Shown one piece after another: positions 23,057-32,174 of a DNA stretch of 50,032 nucleotides. Every line of letters starts with the position of its first letter. Positions within the stretch are counted from its first letter, which is position 1. The stretch is from Tieghemiomyces parasiticus (Eukaryota > Kickxellomycota > Dimargaritomycetes > Dimargaritales > Dimargaritaceae), in the NCBI GenBank assembly GCA_027575765.1, contig JANBPT010000258.1, positions 1-50,032 of the forward strand, written 5' to 3'. The position numbers were made by a program, and so were the translations under genes. The notes beneath the pieces are model-generated. The model saw only the letters and a list, made by a program, of their open reading frames with translations. It was not told where the DNA came from and ran no database searches.

Positions 23057-23974
23057 GCCGCGAGGTGCCAAACAAAATGGCGCTTATACTTCGGATGCTC
23101 CTCCACTGCCCTTTCAGCCCTCTGGTATGTAAGGTCGAGCTCCCTGAAGGCAAGTTGTTCGGCCTCGAGTAACTGTTTACCATGTTTGCAGTTAAGCTTT
23201 GCTTCAGCCAGTTTTTTTTTCGCGGCTTTTACTGCCTCGTTGTAGTCATCTTCTTGCGCAGGCCTATCGGATTCGTTGTGATTCTGGGACGCTACCAAGT
23301 CCTCCATCGACGTGGCCTTCTTGAATTCATTCAATTTCTTCTCGGCGTCAGCGAGTGCTGATTCGAACTTTTCGGTACGACACAACTTTTTCGCCGATTC
23401 GGAAAGATGGCTTACGCGCCTTTCGACCGGAAACCATTTCGATCTGACGCGAAGGTACTCTTCATAGAGTTCATTATAACCAAGATCATCTCCTTTTTCG
23501 AGATCTAAAGGAAGTGATTTCAAAAACTGTCGCGCGGGATGGAAAGAAGAAATGAAAGTGGTTATCAATTTGGTTAGTATTATTCTCCACTAAAGCAATC
23601 GAAGTGTCCTGCAGTTGCTGGTCATGAGATGGAAGCAATGCTTACGATTAGGGAAGCCTAGGCGCTCCGCAGGGTACCCTTTTCTGAGGACCACTTGATC
23701 CGTCATCATGGTGACTTACATTAACCGCATCAAGACGCCTATGGTCCTTGTAAAGCGCGTAGTTACGGCTAGAAGTTAGTCCGAATTTTTGACGGTCGAG
23801 AATTGAGAGATTGCTTAAAACCTCTTCCATAACATGCTGGTTAAGCTTAAGAGTACGGTCTTCACCTGGCGACCCCAAAGTCACAGTTGGGACGGCAGTA
23901 TTCCCCGGGCCCGGACCGGCCATGGCGGTGGCCAGGAACGACAGGGAAAGGGCCGTGTAGATGGAGATACGCAT
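22063..23974 (-). CDS. Secreted F-box-like family protein, gene B (two exons)
   Basis: Exon 1 is 23974-23720 (85 codons), the intron is 23719-23590 (130 nt, GTAAGT...TTTAG, phase 0) and exon 2 is 23589-22063; about 593 aa. Residues 1-19 are the same signal peptide as gene A (identical DNA over the first ~75 bases). Residues ~45-80 are F-box-like (MEEVLSNLSILDRQKFGLTSSR, here quoted as pieces MEEVLSNLSILD and KFGLTSSR). Residues ~130-260 are Lys/Glu-rich and probably coiled coil. Residues ~264-593 nearly equal the end of gene A. Exon 1 has exactly the same length in A and B although the sequence after residue ~39 has diverged. No catalytic motif was recognised. It is likely secreted; whether it reaches a host or prey cell and binds Skp1 there is speculation. 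Confidence 0.72.
23590..23719 (-). other. Phase-0 intron of gene B
   Basis: Donor GTAAGT after GTTAAT and acceptor TTTAG before TGG; the TAG of the acceptor is an in-frame stop, so exon 2 must be joined by splicing. It is about half the size of the introns in genes A and C. Confidence 0.65.
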
Positions 23975-24124
23975 GGCGGAGAGTGGCGCGTGAGAGTGAG
24001 TGAAGTAACGTGTCAAAGCACAGGCGGAGGGAAGACTGGCAGTCAAGCGCAGGGGAGAGGGTGACAAAGCGGGTAGGAAAGGCGGGTGGGGTGACGAGCC
24101 AAAGATGGCGGGCGGGTACACGCC

Positions 24125-24131
24125 TTTTGTA
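24125..24131 (-). promoter_or_regulatory. Weak TATA-like element of gene B
   Basis: TACAAAA (minus strand) lies about 150 bp upstream of the ATG at 23974, the position where other genes here have their TATA box. Similarity to the consensus is modest. Confidence 0.25.
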
Positions 24132-25646
24132 TGGGTTGCTCGTGCCGCCATAGAACTGGAATAACGAAGGTGGGGGGGGTATCGTAAGATTGAAACCCAT
24201 CGTGTAGCCCAGGCTGGAGCAGCAGCGAAAGCTTGCCTTCATGTCAATGCGCTGGGCCGGTGGAAGTCTTCGAGAGGAAAGCATCATGTCGCCGAGAAGG
24301 TGGTACGGGGCCCACGCGAAGGTTTGATTGGACCTTGGACGGATGTGTTGATCTGTGCTACCAATGTCACCACTCCCTCTCCGGGAGCGCACCGAGGCGT
24401 CCATAGTTAGCGCACCGTTGGTCGTGTTTTTTGGTATCAAGCTGGCAGTGGAAGGCCAACCTCAACAAGCAGGAGCCTGGAACCCCAGACCAAAGGGTAC
24501 ATCTTTACCGAAATACTTGGGGCTGCAGGACCCCCTTTTCAGATCGATCTGAGCCCTGCGTCCCCTTTATGCCTTGACTCCTTCTCACTTTCCTTTCGTT
24601 AGTGTTCCTGTCCTTGCTTTATTTTCCTTCCCCCCTTCACTTCCACCTCAAACCCCCCCCCAAAGGATGACTATGGTTTCGGAAGGCCCCGGCCTCGCTG
24701 GGATAGCTCCTCCAATTTCTCGTCTGTACTCCCTCTTGTATCACTTGGTACTTCGTAGCACTTCGCCTCCCTCCGTGGCTGCCCCTTCCCTTTCCCTTCT
24801 CTCGGTATACTAATGTTTTCCCTCGCTGGCCTTGGGTCAAGCCATAGTATATTAGTATATAGAAAGTGAGTGGTTGGCCTACACTCAAGTTGTGGCCAAG
24901 CCAGGCCTATCTCGCATGAGCCGCTGTCGACAACCCCTACACTTACCAAGCGGCAAGTGGGGACCGCGCCAATTCAATGTTCCGTAACCACCAACCATTT
25001 CGATTGCTGCGTTTCCCTTCGAATGGTGGCCGGAGTGGGGAGGCGGTGTGCCCGGTTTTAGGTCTATCAGCTGATCTGCTGGGCTCACCTGTACGACCGC
25101 AGCAGTGAGAGAGGGGAGGGCCGGGAGAAGGTTTTTCAAGCAGATAGGGTTGGCTGACAATATCATTCCATGTACCTTGGACGACCGGTAGGTTGTAAGG
25201 TGGTTGGAAACAAGAGTACCGGTACCCTCGTTGGTATACGGCCGTCTAGGGTGGTGGCCACGAGCGTGGTTTACTTGACGACCGTCTTTTTTGGCCTACC
25301 GTCAAGTGAGTAATGACCTCCCCAAAGATGCTGTTCTTAAAGTCTCCCGTTGGCAGGCTGTATCAGCGGTGCTTCCTGACTACTACCCTTCCTCTTGGGT
25401 GTCATCCTGGAAGATGGGATTGGACAGAGGAAGGCCAGAAAGCCTAATGTATCAACACCAGCGGCTATGGCAGCTTGTGGGCAAGGCCTAGTACTGGAAC
25501 TGTCCTTCATGACAACGACACCAACGTAAGCTAGATAGGTGGGTCCAATAGCTGGAGAACTAGCTGGGGACCTAGTAGCCTATAGAGCAGCGCATTTTTA
25601 GCACTGTACGCAATATCTTGTGGGCGGGGAAGCGACCTCTCCAGAC
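24132..25646. other. Upstream part of the gene B cassette
   Basis: About 1.5 kb with no supported gene. A short inverted repeat, TATACTAAT (24806) and ATTAGTATA (24851), could form a hairpin with a ~36-nt loop. A pyrimidine-rich stretch lies at 24580-24670. Confidence 0.45.
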
Positions 25647-25880
25647 CCTGCGTCTGCCAGGTGCTACCGCTTGGTCAGACAGGTGGCCATCACGGTAGGC
25701 GGAAATACCTTCTGTAACAGTGGCAGACTCCATCATCCATTACCGAGCCTTAGTGCACCTCATACCATAGCTTGACGCTGGTCAATGATGGCTTACCTGT
25801 TCCATCCGGTTCTGGCCCACTAGGTAAACACTCGCTATCCAATGTCCACTGTCCACTCCGTATTCGATATTTCCCTTCTT
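25647..25880 (+). repeat. Old repeat R, right part (R3)
   Basis: Matches the reverse complement of ~27480-27742. The best blocks are CCTGCG.CT..CCAG at the junction, CATAGCTTGA, TCAATGATGG..TACCTGTT and CTATCCA. It continues the sequence of R1 as judged from the unbroken copy. Confidence 0.6.
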
Positions 25881-26339
25881 TTCTTCCACGCTCAAATCCA
25901 TTCCAGTGACACTCTATCTTCCTGCTTAGTGGGATGCTGCCTCCATTCCAGGCACTACCACCTTCTGCCCCTTACGGCCTTGTCTTCACCATTCACAACC
26001 TAACGACCACCTGTTGTTACCTTATTCCTATCGACGCCTGGCCCCGCCAAACTGTTTCTCAGACTTTCGGTAAAGCACGCTGAGGTAGGAAGCCGGGGTG
26101 GTTGGTATATAATAGAGGAAGAAATGATGCTGTCTTCAGATGTTGTGGCTACTGGTGGCGCATGAAGGAAGAAGCTGATAGGCTTGTGTGGTTTGTAAGT
26201 TAAATGAAAACCTAGTCTAGCCACATAAATGACGAGGGGTAAGGTTTGAATGAAGATAGCAAAGTGGAGATGAGCTTGGTGGCTTACTGCCCTCCTGACT
26301 AGGCGATAACATCGGCGGCGGTGGGTTTAGTGTGAAGGG
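25881..26339. other. Intergenic, no gene seen
   Basis: AT-rich spacer between R3 and E2 without a convincing ORF. Confidence 0.5.
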
Positions 26340-27150
26340 TGACCGGGCAACTGCTGCGAGGCGCTTCTTGGCAACTACGGAACGAAGAAGTATGTTTAGC
26401 TTTGGATGTCACCAGTCTTCCTGGACTCCTCCTCCGATATATCACCTCTACTCACCCTTGGATTGTATAGTAGTTTGCAGCACTTGGCTACTCTAGAAGC
26501 CGACCCTCCCTTAAGCCTTTTCCGTATAGCTATCTCTTCCATCTATAACCTTGAGCGAACTCATGATTTCTTTGGTAATAAAATACACCAGTTAACCCCT
26601 TATGAAATACTGCCTAATTAGGCATCATAGTGTTGATAGCCGCATACCAACCCTACATGTGTGGTGAAAAGATGGAGGTGGAAATTCTCGCCACTAGTTT
26701 CTAATTGTCCCTTACCATTTTATTTAATACTGCCTTATCCTTCACTATGCTTTGATGCCACCGTAGCAACAGCTACACCTTTACAAAGCATACTTCAATG
26801 ATGAAAGGGTCTTCCTATCCCTACATCCTCCTAAAATAATTTATGCTTTTACTAACTAACCTTCCCACCCAGAAACGTGCTCTCTTACTGGGCATCATTC
26901 CCAATATATAAGCTTATACACCAAACTGCTCCATCATAAGACCAAGTACCAATCAAAAAAGTTTTGACAACGCAGCGAATCTATGCTTTCAATGCCGTCG
27001 ACTGCACTTGTATTGGAGCGTTGCCCATGAGCACCCCGATTTCCTTGTCATTTGAAACTAGTAGAGAGTTTTGATTAACGTTACCTAGTTGCCAGACCCA
27101 CTAGCCCTTCACCTTACACCACTCTTATTGAAGCGTTGCCCATGTGCACC
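26340..27150 (-). repeat. Diverged inverted repeat E2 (partner 8700-9470)
   Basis: Inverted counterpart of E1. The internal duplicated motif here reads GCGTTGCCCATG.GCACC at ~27017 and ~27132 (115 bp apart). Several CpG sites of E1 appear as TpG or CpA here. No conserved ORF. Confidence 0.7.
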
Positions 27151-27479
27151 TCCAATATAGTAACTGCGGTAGGCAGAATTCGTACTAAATACGGAAAATA
27201 AGCTTAAAGGTTATAAAACGGGGATTGGGGATTGTTTAGCTGGATATACCTGTCGTTTATTTAATGGCGACCGTTAGGTCTTTTATATTTGAATGATGCC
27301 CAGCATCAATCAAGTGACTAGCCAGCCTGGACTAGGGGAATCCAGGACGACAGGCCGTGGCGGGACCGGGCGCCGACATGAATAGAAAGGCGGCTAGGTA
27401 GCCGCCAAAGCAAGGGTAAAGAAAAGAGAAGTCCCTAGAAGAACAAGAGGCGGCGGCGCCAGTGCGGAAAGCACGTTCA

Positions 27480-28141
27480 AAATCAGGAAGACTGAACGCC
27501 TATCGAAAAGAGAATGAAAGTAGGTAAGGAAGGGGGGATAATATATGTGGATAAAAGCGTGAAATCTGGATAGTGCAGGCTACCAAACAGGTAGTCCATC
27601 ATTGATGGAGATCAAGCTATGACATGGGTTACGCGGAGGCGGGGATGCATCATCAATAAATGCTTCAATGAAATTATCATTGGGAAGGCATTTCAATCGG
27701 ACACATCCACTTATGAAAATTTCATAGCTGGTGAGGCGCAGGTGTTGTAACGGGGTGTGTAGCCCGAGGGGAGGAGCAGCTAGGGAAAGACCGAGGGAAG
27801 GTCACAGGCGAGCAGGCCAGATCAAGAATACAAGAACAGTAGTTATTACACTCTCAGGGAATCTGTTGTGTATGGCCTATTCTTCGCCTTGAAATAAGGG
27901 TGGATGAAGTGATGGCGCGAAACCGTTTGGTGTATCTCGAGACACCATAAGTGGGGGCTTTGTTCGTTAAGGTAAAGCCTCAAGTTGGTTCGAGTTTTCT
28001 TTTGAAGTCTGAAGGCCGTCGCTTTCCTGGTTTACTGGGGATGAGAGTCAGTAGTGATGGGAGTTTGAATATTCCATTAGGAAGACAGGTCTTGAGGGAA
28101 GGCGGCTGCTATAGACAGGGAGGCTTCCAAGGGGCACCTCG
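27480..28141 (-). repeat. Old repeat R, uninterrupted inverted copy (R2)
   Basis: Reading on the minus strand, 28141-27743 matches R1 and 27742-27480 matches R3 without a gap. This is the candidate empty site for the gene B insertion. It lies directly beside E2, so R and E may be parts of one larger old element. Confidence 0.65.
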
Positions 28142-28877
28142 GCTACAGTGTGATAAGATCAATATATTAAAGTGAGTGCCAATTCGCCTGAGGTTGATAC
28201 AATGATCAATGTGGGATAAACTAGTTACATTTAATTGGTAAAAGAAGTTTATCCACTATGCTCATTGTGGTCGTCGAATTCGACATTTGAAATATTCGGC
28301 GTAATAATCCAACCAATGAACCTGTAATATAAGGGTATCAACGGTTTAGTAAGCAAGTTCAGAAAAATAAAGGCAAAAGTGTAATCCGAGAATTCGTCCC
28401 CTTTCCTAGTTCCGGGCGACGACGACCTGGGGTTTTATGTCCCCAAGGTCACTAAGTTAAAATAAACTCGGTAAACATTAAACTATAGGCTTGCAACGGT
28501 ATGACGTAGAAACAGGGATGCTAAAGGTTTAGGCAACGCAAAGTTCTACAACCATCACAAACCGAGTACTAGATTTAAGTATAACTTTGCTAATATAACT
28601 CTTTGTCCAAATGCCCAACCGCTCCGCCGATTAGTGTAGGAACCAAATGATTTTTGGGGGGTATAATATTTATAAAATGACTTGTTGCTAATGCATAAGC
28701 TGGCTACGCGCTAAGGGCTCAGCTAGTAAAGCGACCGGAATACTTTGAAAGACATGCGAACGATTGAGGTGCAGGGGGGGATAACAGTATGATAATGAAG
28801 CGAGTGAAGAAGCTATCGAAATCAAAATATAAAGGAAATTTGATTTTCGGGGGTTAAGAATAAGTGGTATTCGCTCT
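28142..28877. other. Intergenic, 3' side of HAM1-like gene
   Basis: AT-rich, no supported gene; includes the probable 3' UTR of the minus-strand gene that ends at 28878. Confidence 0.5.
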
Positions 28878-31800
28878 TTACAGTTGGCGCTGGGCATGAC
28901 CGTGAGCACCCCCTTGCTGGAAGTCGCTCTGGGGGCCTAGGGCGGCAGTGCGGGTGTTTTGGTCATGGAGGGGATCAAAGGCCTCCTCAGCCGGGGTGTG
29001 GAACTCGTCGACCTTGGTGTTCAGCCCCGTGGAATGGGGAGCCATAGGATTAACAGCCGTGGCGGGGGTGTGGTCGCGGAGCACCGAGGATTGCGGGTGG
29101 GCCAGGTCGCTGGTCTGTGGGTGATGGTGGTGGGGACTCGAGAAGTCGCTACCGCTAGTGGCAACGCTGCTGTGACCCTCGCTATTGAGATCACGGACGG
29201 CCTGGTGGCTGCCGGCTAGGTTGGTGGAAGTTGGAGAAAGTGGGTCCTGGTGATGGTGACCGGGGGTGGCAAAGTCGGTGGGCCTGGATCCCTGGTTCGG
29301 GGAGGTCAGAGCCGAATCGTGGTGCTCCCGGTCAGAGGTCGTCTTGCCAGCGCCAGCAACCCGTCCACGCAGGGCGGCGCTCTTCTCGGCGGCGGTCTGA
29401 CCGACGGAACGGGTCGACTCGCGGAGGGCAGCGCCCTTCTGGCCTACGGTCTGGCCGGTGGAACGGGCACTATCACGGAGGGCACCGCCGCTCTGGACGG
29501 CCTGGGCTCGGGCGACGCGGGCAGTCTGAACCATGCGAGTATCGACCTGAGCAACAAAGTCGCGGATGCTCTGGTTGAGGGCCTTCTGGACACGGCGACG
29601 GACGCTGCTGTTGATGATGGGGCCCAGCATCTTGTACATCACGTCGTGCTTAGTGCCATGCAGGTTGAGCTTGAGGCTGCGGAGACGCGTCTCCACCTTC
29701 ACAACGCGGAGGGCGCGGTCGGGCGACTCCTGGTTGCCCACGCGGACGACCACGTGCAGGTCCAGACCCTTGTTCTCGTTCATCTCCAGGTCGGCGTACC
29801 CGGCGTCCGACAGCTTGGGGAACCCGGTCTTCTTCTTAAAGTAAAACACGACGTTGTGGGCAGTGCACACCACGTTGCGGATGTCGAAGGCCACGGTGTG
29901 GCTCAGGTCCCCACTGTTGCTGCGGCGGCGGGTCCGGCGGGTGCGGCGGTCGGCCTTGCGTTCAGCCTTGGTCTTAGCGTTGCGGTCGGCGTTCTCCGGC
30001 TCGCTGTCAGTCGATGATTCGGACGAGGAGGCAGACGAGCGGGCGGTGGCCGAGGTCGCGCGCGGATCCAGCTTCATGCCGGGGGCGGCGCCGGTACCGG
30101 TCTTCTCGTGGGCGTGCTCGCGGGCGCGGTGGGCGTGCTGCTCGACGGTACCGGTCAGATCCTTGCCGTAGTTGCCAAAGTCAATGTCGGTGCGGGTAGA
30201 GATGGTCACGTTGTTGGGCAGGATGTTGGACAGCGAGATGACCGTATTGTCGACGGCAAACTCAAACTGATCGTCGGCCGACTCAATGCGGGGCAGGGGC
30301 ACGTAGCGGGCGGCGGCCACCAGCTCAGGTAGCACCTTAACGGCGTCATGGACCAGGTTTGTCTTGAACGTCGGCTTGCCCTGCTCGTCCAAAAACAAGT
30401 CACTAAACAGACCACCCAGGGAGTCGGTCCACTGGCGGGTGACAGGGTCCCGGCGGAACCCGTCCATCAGCTGGCGCAGTTCGTGACCGATGGTCTCGGA
30501 GGCGGCCTGGCTATGGGCCTGGAAGGTGTCGCGGTTGCGCTCCAGGAGGCCGCGCGCGTCGGTGCGGTACTGGTCGGATTCAAGGTACGTGTGGTCGCGC
30601 AGGCACTTGAGCACAAACTGTTTGTTGTCGCGCTGCACGGCGGTGGCCCGCTCATCGTTGCTAACGTCGGTCAGGAACTGGCGGATGGCGCCATACAGGG
30701 CGCGGGTCGAGTAGCCGTTGGCAAAGTTCTCAATGAGCTGGCGGGCATTAGCCACCGACCGCTTCAGGTCAGGGTTCTCGTCGGCGTGCTCGCGACCGTG
30801 CTGCTGGGTGTGGCGGCTCATCTCGGTCAGATGGGTACGCAGCTCAGTAAGCAGGTCCAGGAGCTCCTCGATGGCGCGCTGGTAGTCCGGGTGGGTCTGC
30901 ACCTCACGCATCAGCTCCTTGAAGCGGCCAATCAGAGTCTCACGCTGCTCGGGGGTCATGCGCGCGTTGGGCAGGCCCTGGAGGGTGTTGCGGGCCAGGT
31001 CCCCGACCGCCTGGCGGGCCGTCTCGCGGACCCCGGCATGTCCGTCGCGAATGTTCTTGGCGTACGGGGCGGCGGCGTCCATGCCCATCTTGATGGCAGG
31101 CTGACGGGCGTCGCGCAGGGTGTTACCAGCCTCGCGGCGAGCCTCCTCGGTAGTCAGCTCACGCCCAGTGGTACCGGCAGCAGAAGTGGCATCCAGGTTA
31201 GATTGGTAGGTGTGGTCACCAGTCAGCGTAGACGAAGGCTGCTGGAACTGCGCTTGGTTCAGACCGGTGTCATGGGTGTGGTTGGGCTGCTGGAACGGAT
31301 CTAAGGGGACATCGTGCTGTCCAGGGAGGGGCTGCTGCTGCTGCTGCTGCGAGTGGTGGAATCCAGGGTTCAACCCCGAGGTCCCTTGCTGCTGGGCAGT
31401 GGCGGGGTCCAGGCGGGACACGTACGGGGCGGATTCGCCAGTGCGAGGCAGGTCAGTGCCGGCGGGAGCGTTCAGGTTGGATGGAGTACCAGTAGTGAGG
31501 GTGGACTGGTGGGTGGCCGGGTCGTTGGAGTAGTTACCAGTCGAGGCCTGGTTGTTGACCATGTCGGGGTCCTGGACGCGATCGGTTACCACCTCCTGGA
31601 ACATGTTGGTCAAGTCGCCCAGGAGACGGCGGAAGGCCGAGGAGGTAACGGTGAGACGGGCAACGTCGGTGACCTTGGCCGAGAGTTGGCGGGCCACATC
31701 GGCAGACGAGGAAAGATGCTCGCCAGCCACGCCGCGCACGTCACCTGCGCGGCCCGAGGAGGCCGTGGTTGCGCCAGCCCGGGTGGCGTGGTAGACGGTC

Positions 31801-32174
31801 TTTTGGAGCTGGTCGTGGGCGTTCTTCTCCTTGAGAACCTGTTTGGTAGTGTCGGCGAGCTCGTCCAAACGACCAACCACGCGCTGACCGTCAGTGGATA
31901 GGCCCGAGGTCTGATCCTGAAGGTTCACCTTGTCCAGGGCGGCGGTCATGGCCGTGGTGGAGGGCAAGCGACCCTCTCCGAGGTTGCTGGTCAGGCCCTG
32001 GCCCTGGGCACGGGTAGCCAGGATACGCTGCTCGGCGGTCATGTCCGAGACGGGAGTGTCCGAGCTCGGGACGGCCTCGCTAGCCAGCTGCTCAAAGCGC
32101 TGGCGGTCCTTGTCCATGGTACCGGCGGTAGCGGCAGCGGTGTTCGACTTGACAGGGGTGTTGGAAGCGGCCAT
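28878..32174 (-). CDS. HAM1-like protein (DUF5923/DUF4449-type), putative lipid-binding
   Basis: A 1098-aa single-exon protein. The ATG at 32174 is the only ATG in the open frame upstream of the conserved part. Residues ~20-130 (RFEQLASEA, TLEKN-like helices) and ~480-640 (ARQLIENFANGYSTR, LPNNVTIST) fit the HAM1 N-terminal domain. Residues ~760-870 (FDIRNVVCTAHNVVFYFKKK, then LGPIINSSVRRRVQKALNQ) fit its C-terminal BPI-like part. Between them lie a Ser/Glu-rich and an Arg-rich linker (~700-755). A glutamine run near residue 280 is encoded by repeated CTG on the plus strand at 31329-31350. The tail holds 16-18-residue repeats (ALRDSARSTGQTVGQK, ALRESTRSVGQTAAEK, then ALRGR) and a His-rich end. 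The family is fungal, mostly uncharacterised, and proposed to bind lipids at membranes. GC-rich codons. Confidence 0.8.
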   Translation of the reverse strand: MAASNTPVKSNTAAATAGTMDKDRQRFEQLASEAVPSSDTPVSDMTAEQRILATRAQGQGLTSNLGEGRLPSTTAMTAALDKVNLQDQTSGLSTDGQRVVGRLDELADTTKQVLKEKNAHDQLQKTVYHATRAGATTASSGRAGDVRGVAGEHLSSSADVARQLSAKVTDVARLTVTSSAFRRLLGDLTNMFQEVVTDRVQDPDMVNNQASTGNYSNDPATHQSTLTTGTPSNLNAPAGTDLPRTGESAPYVSRLDPATAQQQGTSGLNPGFHHSQQQQQQPLPGQHDVPLDPFQQPNHTHDTGLNQAQFQQPSSTLTGDHTYQSNLDATSAAGTTGRELTTEEARREAGNTLRDARQPAIKMGMDAAAPYAKNIRDGHAGVRETARQAVGDLARNTLQGLPNARMTPEQRETLIGRFKELMREVQTHPDYQRAIEELLDLLTELRTHLTEMSRHTQQHGREHADENPDLKRSVANARQLIENFANGYSTRALYGAIRQFLTDVSNDERATAVQRDNKQFVLKCLRDHTYLESDQYRTDARGLLERNRDTFQAHSQAASETIGHELRQLMDGFRRDPVTRQWTDSLGGLFSDLFLDEQGKPTFKTNLVHDAVKVLPELVAAARYVPLPRIESADDQFEFAVDNTVISLSNILPNNVTISTRTDIDFGNYGKDLTGTVEQHAHRAREHAHEKTGTGAAPGMKLDPRATSATARSSASSSESSTDSEPENADRNAKTKAERKADRRTRRTRRRSNSGDLSHTVAFDIRNVVCTAHNVVFYFKKKTGFPKLSDAGYADLEMNENKGLDLHVVVRVGNQESPDRALRVVKVETRLRSLKLNLHGTKHDVMYKMLGPIINSSVRRRVQKALNQSIRDFVAQVDTRMVQTARVARAQAVQSGGALRDSARSTGQTVGQKGAALRESTRSVGQTAAEKSAALRGRVAGAGKTTSDREHHDSALTSPNQGSRPTDFATPGHHHQDPLSPTSTNLAGSHQAVRDLNSEGHSSVATSGSDFSSPHHHHPQTSDLAHPQSSVLRDHTPATAVNPMAPHSTGLNTKVDEFHTPAEEAFDPLHDQNTRTAALGPQSDFQQGGAHGHAQRQL
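29370..29490 (-). repeat. Coding minisatellite in the HAM1-like tail
   Basis: Two and a half units of ~51 bp encode ALR(D/E)S(A/T)RS(T/V)GQT(V/A)(G/A)(Q/E)K and a partial third unit. An 11-residue-like spacing of Arg, Ser and Gly suggests an amphipathic helix. Confidence 0.6.

Larger units (their letters stand above)
21719..25646 (-). mobile_element. Putative inserted gene cassette carrying gene B
   Basis: The interval separates two pieces of repeat R (21318-21718 and 25647-25880) that are contiguous in the inverted copy at 27480-28141, where the junction is 27742/27743. It therefore looks like a ~3.9-kb insertion with an empty site nearby. Its 3' boundary ends in CAGAGGGTAG (gene B sense), the same ten bases at which gene A's flank stops matching. 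No terminal inverted repeat, clear target duplication or transposase was seen, so the mechanism is unknown; recombination or passive capture is possible. Deletion from the 27-kb copy is the alternative. Confidence 0.45.

Noticed and set aside
17950..28000. GGTTCGA motifs resembling a tRNA B box (17964, 21368, 27988)
   Set aside because: No matching A box, acceptor stem or anticodon arm around any of them.
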